Part shown: positions 34,328-47,300 of the stretch, in pieces | Position numbering within the stretch: the stretch's first letter is position 1 | Layout of the letters: every line of letters starts with the position of its first letter | DNA from: Cannabis sativa | Lineage: Eukaryota > Streptophyta > Magnoliopsida > Rosales > Cannabaceae | Direction of reading: 5' to 3' | NCBI RefSeq assembly: GCF_029168945.1 | Contig: NC_083605.1 | Span: forward strand, 41,491,280-41,555,279 | Length of the DNA: 64,000 bases | Notes under the pieces: model-generated | Databases searched by the model: none | What the model saw: the letters and a program-made list of their open reading frames with translations, nothing else | Told to the model about the DNA's origin: nothing | Made by a program: the position numbers and the translations under genes

Positions 34328-35485
34328 ATGGTGGTAAAGACTCGTAGAGGCATGGTTGATCCAGCGAATCCCCAGGTTTTGGATCTTGCACTACAGAAGC
34401 CAGGAAACCAAAGGGTTCTCCTACCCATAAATCCTTGACAGCCATCAACTACGGGTCACGGTGTGAGGACTCTTTTGGATGAAATCGCGCCTGGTGTGCA
34501 AGAGACTGTGAATACTAGTTCAACAGCCAACCAGGGTGTTCATAACATAGCCATTCCACCCGCTACCAATGTATAAACAACCATTTTAGATGACACTGAA
34601 ATCCAGAACCGTCGTGCTCCTCTTGGAATCATGCAGGGTCATACCAACACCGTACATCATGATACGGAGGAACTCTGTGCTGCGATAAATCTCGCATTTG
34701 AAGAGCAGAGATGCATGTTTGTCGAATGGAGAGACAAGGAGATGGAAACGTTCAGGGCTCAGCAAGCAATCATTGACGATCGCAGTCGGCAAACCACTGT
34801 GCTGATACGAAAAGCCTATCAAACTGTCGGGAAGTAGCTTGCGAATGTCATTCTCTTGGGCAAAACAGACGAAGATCCAACGAGGAATACCTCCCAGACT
34901 ACAAATGGTCAGCCATCAAATCCGCGGTCATAGGTTCCACCTGTGGGCCAAGCGGTAGGCGGGCAGACCTTGTGCAGTAATTCATCGGGAGAAGTTATAC
35001 CCAATAACTCCAACCAAGTTAATGGTACCGGTCAGCAAATTGGCCAAACCAAGCAGTCACTGAGACTGCCAGGAATTTCCGTTTTTGATAGGTTGGGGAC
35101 GACTTATGATCTCAGAAACGATCTGAACAGGAGGAGAGGAGTGGACAATCAGCTTGACACGCCAATCGTGCAACTCGGAACCCGCGCTAAAAATCCCACT
35201 CATAAAGATGCTGACGTGACTCAGATCGGCCAAGAGGCCGAACAAGTTAGTCCAGCCATGCAGGCACAGCTGGACGAACAAAAAAATATGTTCCAAGGCC
35301 TGGCTGGTTAGAGGAACAACGATCTTGAGTTGGATCGAGCACGTGGAACCCCTTTCTCCCCAGAGATCAATATCTTGGAGTTGCCACACAAGTTTAAGAT
35401 GCCAACCTGGAAGATGTATACTGGAAAGGAATATCCTTTGTCCAACCTCAAGTATTTCGAGGAGCAAATGGATCTGCAAGGAGTA
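34328..35485 (+). pseudogene. gag: Element E gag, N-terminal part, broken
   Basis: ATG 34328 starts MVVKTRRGMVDP, 67 bases after the LTR. One frame continues for ~385 codons with five stops. It holds a coiled-coil-like stretch (CMFVEWRDKEMETFRAQQAI), Gln/Asn-rich linkers, and then the beginning of the capsid region (LPHKFKMPTWKMYTGKEYPL, aligning with KNFKMPKMAAYTGNYDP of element F). It stops abruptly at ~35485, where an integrase in opposite orientation begins. No pol of E remains in the window. Confidence 0.82.
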
Positions 35486-36605
35486 CCCCCACTCTGGGTT
35501 CATGGGTAGCTGGGAAGACTCTTCTTAAGACCATATCCCCAATAGTGAATTTTCTGTTTTTAACTTTAGAGTTAAAATATCTAGTCACCTTCTTTTGATA
35601 AGCTGTCATTCGTATTGGAGACTCGTCCCGGAGCTCTTCAACCTGATCCAGCGCTTCCTGTAATAAAGCCTGGTTTGTAGCTGGATCATAAGTCGTTCTC
35701 CTGTGGGATGGGAATAACGTTTCTAGCGGGACCATTGCTTCACAACCGTACGCCATTGAGAATGGCGAGTGGCCGGTCGTTGTTCTTGGTGTCATCCGGT
35801 AGGCCCATAAAACTCTTTGCAATTCTTGAGGCCAGTTGTTTCTGCAGGCCAGCAGCTTTTTATTTAAAGTGACATTTAGGATTTTTTTGACGGCTTCTGC
35901 TTGTCCGTTTGTTTGTGGTCTAGCCACTGCGGAGAAGCTTTTAACGACTCCGTGTTGGTTGTAGAAGTAAGTGAACTCTTCCCAATCAAATTCATTTCCA
36001 TTGTCAGAGACTATTTTGTGAGGCAAGCCATATCGACACACTATGTTTTTAATAACAAAGTCTAGTGCTCTTTTAGCAGTTATGGTCTTCATTGGCTCAG
36101 CCTCCGTCCATTTGGTGAAGTAGTCTACTGCTACTATTGCATACTTTACTCTTCCCTTTCCTGTTGGCAGGGACCCAATAAGATCTATCCCCCAGATCGC
36201 GAAGGGCCAGGGACTAGTCATCAGGGTAATCTCATTGGGAGGACCTCTCGGTATGTTCGCGAACCTTTGGCACGAATCACATTTTTGGATGTAGTCTATG
36301 CATTCTTTTTTCATTGCTGGCAAAAAGAATCCTTGTCTCAATATTTTATTTGAGAGACTCGGTCCTCCTGTATGATCTCCACAGAACCCTTCATGGACCT
36401 CTAGCATAATTAGCGTAGCTTTAGGGTCCGATACACACCTTAAATAAGGCATGCTGAGTCTGCTTCGATGGAGAATTTTGTCCATCATCACATAACGGTG
36501 AGCCTGATACTGAATCTTTCTGGACAGTGCCCTTTCTATGGGCAACTCACCTTTCGTTATGTATTCAATGATGGGGACCATCCAGCTGGGTTCTTGCCCA
36601 ACCAT
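35486..36605 (-). pseudogene. pol: Element F integrase
   Basis: This is the longest clean Tat integrase frame in the window. Zinc ligands are H71, H78, C109 and C112. Catalytic residues are D141 (WGIDLIG), D201 (SDNGNEF) and E237 (GQAEAVK), with the D-E spacing of 36. It continues into the C-terminal region (FTIGDMVLRRVFPATHEP) and is lost in the junction near 35486, short of the final SH3-like part. The catalytic core looks intact, but the upstream frame is broken, so it is not expected to be made as part of Pol. Confidence 0.92.
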
Positions 36606-36614
36606 TGTTATCGC

Positions 36615-38459
36615 CTATTTTATTTTGATGCTTGCCTCTGCCAAGCGTTCCACGGGCACTAACCCCAATTTCTCGATCTCACTGTCTAAGGCTAACTTAA
36701 CCACGCAGTCTGCGTGAGCATTCTTTTCCCTGGGGATCCTTTCTACTTTATAGTCCGTGAACTCGTGGAGCAGTTCCCAGACTATCGCTACATACGCGGC
36801 CATTCTCTCTCCACGCGTCTGATATTTTCCGGACACCTGGTTCACTACCAGTTGGGAGTCACTGTAGACTTCTACTCTTGTAGCCCCTACAATCTTTGCT
36901 AATCTCAGCCCTGCTATCAAGGCTTCGTATTCAACCTCATTATTTGAAGCTCAAAAGTCGAACCTTAGGGCTGCTTGGAGTCGAAGTCTGCTTGGAGATA
37001 TCATTGCAACCCCCGCTCCAGATCCATTCTCGTTGGAGGCTCTGTCCCTATCATGCGTTTGCTGACGTAGTATCGCGTCTCCGCCCCTATCATGCGTTTG
37101 CTGACGTAGTACACAGGATGCTGAGTTTTCTCTTCTTCCCGAACTAAGGCCGCACTGATCGCGTGCTCGGAGACGGCCAAGTACAGAAACAAGTCCTCTC
37201 CGAGAATGGGATTTGACAGGATTGGAGGCTTGGCCATGTGCTCTTTTAGTTTTTTGAATGCCTCCTCGCACTCGTCAGACCATTCAAACTTTTGACACTT
37301 TTTCAAGATGTTGAAGAAGGGAATGAACTTATCTGTGGACCGAAAGATAAAACGGCTCAGGGCAGCAACATTTCTGGTTAGGCTCTGCACGTCTTTGTGT
37401 TTCTTTGGGGATGGCATGCTCAAGAGAGGTTGAATTTTTTCCGGATTTGCCTAAATCCCTCTCTGACTGACACTGAAGCCCAAAAACTTCCCTGACTTAA
37501 CCCCAAAAGTGCATTTCTTTGGGTTGAGCTTCATTCTGTATCTCCGGACCACTTCAAAACATTCTTCTAAGTTGTCCGCGTGGCTATTGCACGCCTTTAA
37601 CTTGACCAGCATGTCATCCACGTATACCTCCATATTTCGCCCCTAGAGGCCTTTGATTATCCGGTTAACCATTCTTTGATAAGTTGTGCCAGCATTTTTC
37701 AGTCCGAAAGGCATGACTAGGTAGCAGTATACCCCCTCATCGGTCCTGAAGCTAGTGCACTCTTGATCTGCTACGTGCATTTTTATCTGGTTGTAACCGG
37801 CGTACGCATCCATGAAGGACATTAGTTTGAATCCAGAGGTGGCGTCTATCATCTGGTCGATCCTGGGCAGAGGGAAACAATCCTTGGGGCAAGCTTTGTT
37901 TAGATCAGTGAAGTCTATACAAACTCGCCAGGTCCCATCAGGCTTCGGCACCAGGACCGGATTGGCTATCCATTCTGGGTAGTAGACATCTCAAATCATG
38001 CCGCTCATTAACAATTTGTCCACCTCTTTCTCTAAGGCTTCGGCCTTCACTCAGTCGAGGGGACGACATTTTTGCTGGACCGGCGGCATATCCGGGTTGA
38101 CATTGAGGACATGGGTGATGACGTGGGGACTTATGCCAGTCATGTCTTCTTGGCACCATGCAAAAACGTCAATGGCACCCTTCAGTGTCTTTATTATCTT
38201 TTCTTTTTCCTCCGGGTCTAGGCTCTTTCCTAGCCGGAGTACTTTGGTGGAGTCCAGGTCGCACACTGACACTTCCTCGACGTCCTCTATTGATTCTACA
38301 ATTTTTCCGGATCCCACACGGGGATCCAACTCGTCTTCTTCAGCCATTTCTGGCTCAATAGTTTCTCGGACCATCAGTACGGGTAGGTGGGCAGCAATGT
38401 TGTAGCACTGCCAGCCTCCCCTTGATTTCCCCTCAGAGTCCCTATCCCAACTTCTTGGG
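36615..38459 (-). pseudogene. pol: Element F reverse transcriptase and RNase H, rearranged
   Basis: RT includes VCIDFTDLNKACPKD (near 37880-37925), YVDDMLVK (near 37620, just after a stop) and the C-terminal thumb (QSLTRNVAALSRF). A 39-bp in-frame duplication (copies near 37046-37072 and 37085-37111) repeats YYVSKRMIG. After it the ~100 residues that normally join RT to RNase H are missing, and RNase H begins at DRASNENGSGAG. A stop near 36950 splits RNase H, whose remainder ([22 protein letters not shown]) ends at 36615. Confidence 0.88.
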
Positions 38460-39683
38460 TTGGGAATTTTAGGCAAAGTGCCTTATGGACGTGACCGCAC
38501 CAAAGTCCACCAAGGCCGGTCGGCCGAGGATTGCGTTATAGGCTGTTGGGCAGTCCACTACCATGAACGTGCAGTATTTGAAGGTGCTCTGGGGTGTGTT
38601 CTGGCACAAGGTAACTGGAAGCCTCACTTTTCCCATTGGGATAAGTGTTGTTCCATTGAACCCTGTGAGTTGGCAACCACTTGGCGAAAGATCTCGGTCC
38701 GTTACGCCTATTGCAGTGAAGGCCTCTTTGAACAGCAGATTCACGTAACTCCCATTGTCGATTAGGATCCTGGCCACGATCTTACTGGCAATGGGGGTCT
38801 CTATGACCAACGAGTCATGGTGGAGAAAACACACTATTTTAGTGTCTTCTTCTGTGAATGTAATGGGTTGATCCCTTAGCCGAGGCCTTTGAGCTGGGAG
38901 TTGAGTAACTTCCCACACCTCATCGTGTTTCACGGCCCCTGCGTACCGTTTTAGCTCCTTGCGAGTAGTTCCTCCGATGTGGGGTCCTCCCAAGATCATG
39001 GCCACTCTCCCGTTAGGTCTAGGTGGCAGGCCGGGAATATGCTAAGCATCTCTGGGGGGAACAACCGGAGCCAATACTCCTGTTGCACCCCCTGGTGCTA
39101 CTTGTGGCAAAGCTCCAGCCGCCTGACCTGGGTTAAGATGGGGTAAACGGTTTTTGATCCACTCGTACAGGTGTCCCAGTCGGATTAAGTTTTCAATCTC
39201 GTCTTTGAGATTTTTGCATTCATTGGTGCTGTGCCCAATGTCGTTGTGGTACTCGCACCTCTTAGTGGGATCCCTTCGAGAGCTGTCTTTGTACAAAGGA
39301 GGCGGTCTCCGGTAGTGCGTATTTTTCCTAGTGGCAAAGTACACACGTTCTTGGGAGTCCGTTAACTCCATGTACTGGGTATATTGGGGAGTATACCCCT
39401 TTTTCTGTCACTTCTCCTCCGTCCGGGTGCTGCCTTTAGAGGACCTTTTGCTCCTCGAGCCCTGGGAAGGACCGGCTAGACTGGCTGTCGGAGCGGAGTG
39501 CGAGGGGGCTTGTCCGTTTATCCCTGAAGGGTTTCCAAAATGGGACGATGCGGGGGCCAGGGCTTGTCCCTGGCTATATCCGGGAGTGGCAGAAAACTGT
39601 ATGCCGCTCATCGGTGGAGCTGCTGCTGGCACAGTGCCTGAGAGCTGGGCTCTGGGCACATATCCTGCTACCCGAGTGGGGTA
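38460..39683 (-). pseudogene. Element F gag C-terminus and protease
   Basis: From 39683 leftward: a Pro/Ser/Gly-rich linker (39659-39408), a stop near 39407, and a zinc knuckle (CEYHNDIGHSTNEC, C-H-H-C type, near 39215-39260). A stop near 39041 follows. The protease (39005-38469) has ARILIDNGSYVN, where DNGS is the Asp active site of this lineage, and AYNAILGRPALV. The region joins the gag N-terminal part (50077 onward) when copia D is removed. Confidence 0.88.
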
Positions 39684-39688
39684 ATATC

Positions 39689-41527
39689 TGTTGGGTTTTA
39701 TGCCCTAAATAAAACTCCATTTCAATGTAATCCATTATATTCAACATCAATAAAGAAACAGAAGTATTTTTCATTCATTTGTGTATGTTTTGGTTCACCT
39801 TATCAATTGCTTGTCTATTTTATTTATAAATTCATTTGAAACGTTTTTCACATACTTGATCCTGTTTATTGTGTTGTGAACATATTTGAAAGTAAACATG
39901 ACTATGTGAATAAAGATTCCTAGATTTATCAGACATAGTGTTTTACTGATATGATAATCTACAATAGAGTTTATTTGCATTTGGAGAAATGCTATGTTCT
40001 TTTTAGAGCATTGGTTAAAGTAAAGCTCAGGTTGGGTGCATGGAGTATGCATCGAAACGGACCGATATCTAATCAAGTCAATATTGCCTAGTTTATCCAA
40101 GATCAAATGATCTTAATCGTGTTATGATTAGGCTCGATCTCAAGAGGCTATTCGTGTTCTTCGATTTGTTAGTTAAGCTTACTTTTAGGTCAGGGTGATA
40201 TGTACATTTTGGGAACACGGTAGTGCAATTGAGTGGGAGAGCTAACATAAACATGGAATCTATAGCTTCTATCTGGCGAATAGTAAGTAAAGGATGATCT
40301 CCTTCGAGCTTGACCAAACAAAAATAAATGGTGGAGTACTCATTTCACACAAGCTGAAATATCATTTTATACGGAGTTAAGTGTTTTAAGGATAAAATAC
40401 ATTGTAGGGTCTAACGGTAATCTAATCCCTTTACAGTGTAGATCATTCATATAGAGGATCATTGATCAAATTAGGATTATAACAATAGATAACTAATGAT
40501 ATGTCTATATTGTGGAACATATAGAACATTCTATATACTGGGAGTGCAATTCTAAGTTCTAGGCGTGGATTCAACGAAGAATTAATAAGTCAGTGAATTT
40601 AGGTTATAAATTCTTGATCTGCTTATTGGAAGCTCGGTTATATAGACCCATGGTCCCCCCACTAGTTGAGATAATATTGCTTGTACGACTCATATAATTG
40701 TTTTTGATTAATCAAATATAATTCTCAAATTAGACAAGGGCGAAATTGTAAAGAAAGAGTTTTAGGGGCATATTTTTTAATTATGATACTTTGTATGGTT
40801 CAATTAATAAATATGATAGATGACAATATTATTTAATAATTATTTATAGTTATTAAATAGTTAGAATTGACATTTAAATGGTTGAATTTGAAAATTGGCG
40901 TTTTTCAGAAAATGAGATGCAGAAATGATAAAACTGCAAAATTGCAAAAAGTGAGGCCCAAATCCATACAGCCATCGCCGGCCATTTTTATAGGATTTAT
41001 CGTCTGATATTTTCATCATTTTAACGCCAAATAATTCAAACCTAACCCTAGTGGAATGCTATAAATAGATAGTGAAGGCTTCAGGAAAATTACACTTTTC
41101 ACATCTGATTTCCTTCAGAGAAAAACCTGAGCCTTCTCTCTCTAAGACCCTAGCCGCCACTTCTTGCTCTTCTTCTCCCTTGTAATTTCGAACCTCTTAG
41201 TGATTAGAGTAGTGCCCACACACAGCAAGTGATACCTCAATCATAGTGAGGAAGATCGTGAAGAAAGACATTCGATAAGAAGGAGTTTCAGCACTAAAGA
41301 AGGAGAGAAAGAGATCCAGGTTCAAATCTTGATAATACTCTGCAACAGAAACGATACAAGGGTTAGAGATCTGAAGGGAAGGAGTCGTATTATTTCGCTG
41401 CACCCAATGTAAGCTTTCTAATACTTTATATGTGTTTATTTCATAATCGTTTTAGAAGTTCATATTTAGGGTGTTAATCAATATACTTCTGAGTAGATCT
41501 AAGATCCTGGTAAAATAATTTCCAACA
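39689..41527 (+). repeat. 5' LTR of copia D
   Basis: It runs TGTTGGG to CCAACA, 1,839 bp, with TATAAATA at 41060-41067, followed by a primer-binding site (actagcctcagagccatgg, 41528-41546). Relative to the LTR at 47562 it lacks ~50 bases near 40070. Confidence 0.92.
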
Positions 41528-42718
41528 ACTAGCCTCAGAGCCATGGTAATTGATTTGATTTTCTTGCAAGAAATTTGGACTTAAAACGATTTGTTTGTGT
41601 TTTGGATGGTATCATGTTGTTTTGAGTGTTGATTGATGATTGATTGATGTTTATGAATTTTCGTGAAAAATAATTGAATATCTGTTTCTGGAATTATTTT
41701 TATTTGATAGTATGGAAAAAATTAAGCAATTTATTTTTTTACAGAACTCAATTTCGATTTAATTTGAATTAGTTATGATTTTTTGAAGTTCCAAAAAATA
41801 TTAGAGTCGTGCATCATCTCACGGGCGCGCGCACGAGGGCTTGTCTCTCGGATAGCACGCGTTCAGACACAATTCTTGTCTGAAACTGAGGCGTCCGCGC
41901 GCGGAGAGGCTGCATGCAGCCTCCTACGCCAACGTTTCTCGGTCATGCACCCGTACAGCTTGTAATTTTTTCTTTTTTCTTCGATTTTTCATGCTATTTC
42001 ATGGATTTAACTTCCGATTTTTTTTGTAGTTTTGTATTTAGACATTTACTATTCCTAATTCAATTCTAAATATCATAATTAAATTAATTATTTTTTTAAA
42101 ATTTATTCATGATATCAGTGTAATTTGAATTTGAAAATAGTAAATATCTATCTTTTTTGCTTAATTATCTATCTTATTTTTAAATTTGATTATATCTTAT
42201 CTTATTTTTAAATTTAAGGTCAGATTTTAAATTTTAAATTAAAACTTTTTTAAAATAATTTTACCTTATTTAAATTTAAAATAAGATAACTATAATCATG
42301 TAATATTAAATAGAAGTAAGATAATTTGCTAACTTTTAAATTTTGTTATTTTATTTATTTAAATTAAATCATAAAAATCGGAAAAAGATATTTACTTATC
42401 TTTTTTTATTGAATATTTAATTTATAGGTTAGTTAGCAAATTTTGAAATGATATTTAGGTTAGTTGAAACCTAATTTTTAAAAATTATAGGTTTAATTTT
42501 AAATATTATTTTATTAATTTCGAAAATATATATATTTTATTATATTATTTTTTTCGAAAATAATTTTTTTTATTTATTTATTTAATTATTTTTCGAAATT
42601 TAATTATTTAAAATTAAATAAATCCTACATCCAACTATCCAGCTAACCTTGTTGCAGGAATATGTGTTTTAGTTTGTTTGTAAATTTTTAAAACCTATTA
42701 TTGCTTGATTGCAAATAG

Positions 42719-42766
42719 CCATGGTTAACTTGTTGACAGATCTAATGATCTGATTTTAACTCATGG
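42719..42766 (+). other. Two-tier hairpin in copia D leader
   Basis: Outer stem CCATGGTTAA (42719-42728) pairs with TTAACTCATGG (42756-42766), one bulged base. Inner stem is CAGATC-TAAT-GATCTG (42737-42752). Compared with C, the outer stem has changed on both strands while pairing is kept. Confidence 0.7.
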
Positions 42767-43869
42767 CTCCCTTGGTCAAGTAAATAATTTGTAATAGGTA
42801 ATTTTCACAATCTTCTTTCATCTGTGTATGACCAAGCAAAATGATAGGATCCATCCAAATTGTGTGCCTGTGTGAGCCTACATGTTTAATTTTGTTATAG
42901 ATGCATATAGGTTGTTGTTGCTAAATAAAATATCATAGTTTTTGATAGATTTTATTTAGGCCCATTTAGTTTTGGGCCTATTCAATTAATAATGGTTGTT
43001 CATTTTAAGGTTAAATTCCTCTCTTTTGGGCCTTGTGTGAGAGTTGGGAGCCATAGTAGTGGGTACGACATACTGAACCCAGCACCCCTTTACATGAACC
43101 ACCCATATTGTGAAGGCCCATTTGCCTGATTTGAATAACTGTACTAGGTTAATTAAATTAGTTTAACATAATAAAATCGATTAGCAACATAATTAATTTC
43201 ATTTATTTTGAAATTAATTTAAGAAAAACCATAGTTTAAAGAATTTTTTATTCTAAGCTATACTATATATATTTTCTTGTATTTAATTAAATATAGAATT
43301 ATAACCATCTAGATTCTTTGTGAAGCTTAATTTAAATTTTTCATTAAATATTCCTATTTAAGTTGATATTTAGTTATCTATAACTAATCAACTTAAATCT
43401 GAATATCTTTTGGATTTAAAATTTAAAAATTAAGTTGAGGAATTTTAGGAATTGGTTATTAAGATTCTTTAGATATTTTTTAAGTTGATATTTTTTCAAA
43501 TATTAACTTGAAATGGAATATTTTCAAATTAAGTGGTTACAACTTAAACAAGATATTTTCAAATATTAATTTAATTAATTCTAATTTGAAAGATATTTAA
43601 GTTGAATTTTTAGATTCTTCTAAAACAACTTAAACAAGATATTTTCAAATTTATTCTATTCTATTCGAATTTATTTTTCAAATTTAAATAATAATTGAAA
43701 TTTAATTAAAGTTGATTTTTTATTTAAACCAACTTTAATTTGTAATTTTTCATTATTATAATACGGAATAAATGATTATACAAAATACATATTTTAAAAT
43801 AATGAGCTTTAATCAAGAGACATTCGATCTCCATTGTTGGTTTCACATAGCGTTTGTTTTAGTAAGTAA

Positions 43870-43994
43870 TCCTCCCTAATGGAGGAATGTTCATTAGCAA
43901 GTTCACACCGTTTAATCTCGAAAGATAAGTAGTTTGTAAGTGTTTTATATGGTATGGATCACCCTAATGGTGGCGACCATATTTGACTTGCAAA
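43870..43994 (+). other. Structured leader domain of copia D
   Basis: Hairpin TCCTCC-CTAAT-GGAGGA is at 43870-43886. The three-tier helix is TTTGTAAGT (43933-43941)/ACTTGCAAA (43986-43994), ATATGGT (43947-43953)/ACCATAT (43976-43982) and CACC-CTAAT-GGTG (43960-43972). In the middle helix an A-T pair in C and K is a G-C pair here, with both bases changed. Confidence 0.72.
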
Positions 43995-44319
43995 ATATGA
44001 AACAATAGTGGAAGCTCATAAGATAGAATTGCCTTGACTCTCGCCTAAACGGGACAACGCTGAATTCCAAACTTTATCGAATAAAAGGTTGCTAGAATGA
44101 TTATCATTTTAGAAGAGTTGACAACTCTATTCAATGGATGATGCTTTGACATTCGCCTAAACGGGACACTGTATCAGTTTGTTGAAAACCTTGGAAAATA
44201 AACTATGTTAGATTAAGTATTTTTATAACATATGTGATTATTTGTTATTTTCTGAACATGTGTATGAATTTATGAACCAAAACCTTACTTCTGTTTTATT
44301 GATGTGTTGTAGTGCCAAT

Positions 44320-47300
44320 ATGAGTAACCCTCACCCCGATCCTCTCCTAGTTAATATCTTAGCAAAAGAATTCTATAGTGTGAAAATGCATCTTGGTAGT
44401 TGCATAAACTCGCACCTGTTGATGATGAATCTGAATTCCAAAAGGCAAATCTACTAGGAATTGATTTATCAAGAGAACAATGGGTCCAATTCATTCTTAA
44501 TAGTCTTCCTCCGGAGTATAATGAATTTGTTGTTTCTTACATGATCAACAATTTCAACTTTTCCGACATGGACAAGCTCGAAGCAGAATTACGAGCCCAT
44601 GAACGGAATCTGATTGCAATGGGACCACCTGGGTTTGTAAATCTTAATCAGGGGAAAAGGATTAAGCATGAAGGCTCTAGCAAAGCGGCTACTTCAAGTA
44701 CAATTATCAGACATAATCTTCTATGTTCGAATTGTAATGAAAAGGGACTTTAAGAAGAACAATGTCCCCGGCTTCTAAATAATTCAAACGAAGGTAATGC
44801 TTTTGTCTTTGATTCATGTGTTTTAGAGAACGACAAATCCACTTGGATTGTTGATTCTAGGTCTACTAACCATGTATGTTCTTCACTGTAGCTGCTTGAA
44901 ACTTGGGAAAATCTACTTCCAAGGTAGTTAAACCTTAAAGTTGGTAATGGCGCGTTAGTGTCGGTAAAAGCTAGAGGAAAAGCCCACATCAAGTTTCAAC
45001 AAAGATTTTTAATTTTAGAAAATGTTTTATTTATTCCAAACTTTAGTAGAAACTTGATTAGTGTCTCATGTTTGCAAACACAATCTTATACATTGAATTT
45101 TTCGAGTTCTAATTGTTCAATTTCTCGTAATGGATTTCAAATATGTGTTGCTACCATGGAACAAGGGCTTTATGTTTTAAGACCGAATACACAAATATCA
45201 CTAAACAGTGAACTTTTCAATGTAGCTAAACCTAGAAACCTCAAAAGAAAAGAGATTGATAATGATGATCAAACTTGTCTATGGCATTTACGTTTAGGTC
45301 ATATAGGCTTTGATAGACTCAGTAGGCTAACCAAAGACGGTCCATTGAAAAATGTCGTCTTAGGTGAATTGCCAGTATGCGAGTTCTGCCTGGAAGGAAA
45401 AATGACTAAACGTTCTTTCTCTGCAAAGGGAGAGCGTGCCAAACAACCCCTAGGGTTAGTGCATTCCGATGTCTGCGGACCTTTGAATGTAAAAGCCCGA
45501 GGTGGTTATGAGTATTTTGTCACTTTCATTGACGATTACTCTAGATATAGTTTTCTTTACCTAATGCAAAAGAAATCTCAAACGTTTGAAAAGTTTCAAG
45601 AATTTCATGCTTTGGCTCAAAACCAATTAGGTAAGTCATTAAAGATCTTGCGAACTGATAGGGGTTGAGAATATATGGATATGCAGTTCAAAGATCATTT
45701 AATTGAACTTGGAATTGAATCCCAATACACTGCCCCAGGCACTCGACAACAAAATGGAGTTGCAGAAAGAAGAAATCACACTCTTTTTGAAATGGTTAGG
45801 TCTATGGTGAGTTATTCAACTCTGTCTACGTCCTTCTGGGGATATGCTATACAGATGGCTGATGAAATTTTAAATGTTGTTCCATCTAAAGTAGTCCCTA
45901 AGACACCCGTCGAACTTTGCAATGGTCGTACACCTAGTTTACGCCACTACAGAATTTGGGGGTGCCCTGCTCATGTCTTGAGAAAGAAAGAAGGCAAACT
46001 TGAATCACGTACTGAAGTATGCATGTTTGTCCGAAATTCTAAAGGGACTAGGGGTGGACTATTTTGTAGTCACAAGGATAACAAAGTGTTTGTTTCTACA
46101 AATGCTACTTTTCTTGAAGAGAACTATATTAAAGACAACAAACCGAAAAGTGAAATTGTTTTAGAGGAAATGCTTTCAGATATAACTCCTTCCAATGTTC
46201 CGTCCTCTTCCACTCAAGAAGAGGACAATCCCACTCCCTCAGTCGAACCAACTGAGAAAACTACTACCAAAGTTCTTGTTCAGAAGATCACCGCTCCTCG
46301 TCGTAGTGGGAGGGTTTCAACAAAACCAGCTCATTATGGCTTGGATGGTGAAATCAATATGGTCGTTGGTGACGGTATTGAAGACGATCCATTAACCTAT
46401 AAACAGGCAATGGCTAGTCCACAACGGAAATAATAGTCAGTCGGCATGGATTCAGAAATGGATTCCATGAAAAAGAACAAAGTCTAGGAATATGTAGACG
46501 CACCTGATGACTATCAACCGATAGGATGCAAATGGGTTTACAAGAAGAAAAGAGGAGCTGGAGGCGAAGTCGAAACTTTTAAAGCTAGACTTGTAGCCAA
46601 GGGTTATACACAAAGAGAAGGCGTGGACTATGAGGAAACTTTTAGTCCTCTTGCCATGCTCAAATCCATCCGAATTCTTCTCTCCATAGCTGCTGCTATC
46701 GATTATGAAATCTGGCAAATGGATGTCAAGACTGCCTTCCTTAATGGGGTACTTGAAGAAACCATCTATATGGAGCAACAAGAAGGCTATGTTCTTCCAG
46801 GGCAGGAAAAGAAAGTTTGCAAATTAAATAGGTCTATCTATGGACTTAAGCAAGCTTCTCGGTCATGGAATAAAAGGTTTGATGAAATCATCAAGACCTA
46901 CGGCTTTCTTCAGAATGAAGATGAACCTTGTGTTTACCAACTCAAGGAAGACCAAGTAGTAGTATTCCTGGTCCTTTATGTTGATGACATTTTGATTATT
47001 GGAAACAATATCAAGAAAATGACTCACATCAAGAAATGGCTTAACACTCAATTCGATATGAAAGATTTGGGTGAAGCAGCCTATGTTCTTGGTATTCAGA
47101 TTATCAGAAATCGGAAGAACAGATCTCTTGCTCTCTCTCAAACAACCTACATTGACAAAGTTTTAGTAAGATTCTCCATGAACAACACCAATGGGTCAAA
47201 CATGCCTTCTAGATATGGTATTTGTCTATTTAAGGAACAGTCTCCTACTAATCCTCAAGAGATAGAGGACAGGGTGAAAATTCCTTATGCTTCTGCAGTT

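Larger units (their letters stand above)
41528..44319 (+). other. Long structured leader of copia D
   Basis: There are 2.8 kb between primer-binding site and gag with no credible ORF. It carries the GC-rich palindrome GAGGCTGCATGCAGCCTC (41906-41923), the two-tier hairpin (42719-42766) and one copy of the structured domain (43870-43994) ~330 bases before the gag ATG. The words ttgactctcgcctaaacggg and ttgacattcgcctaaacggg occur near 44033 and 44146. These blocks are better conserved with copia C than the surrounding AT-rich sequence. Confidence 0.68.
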
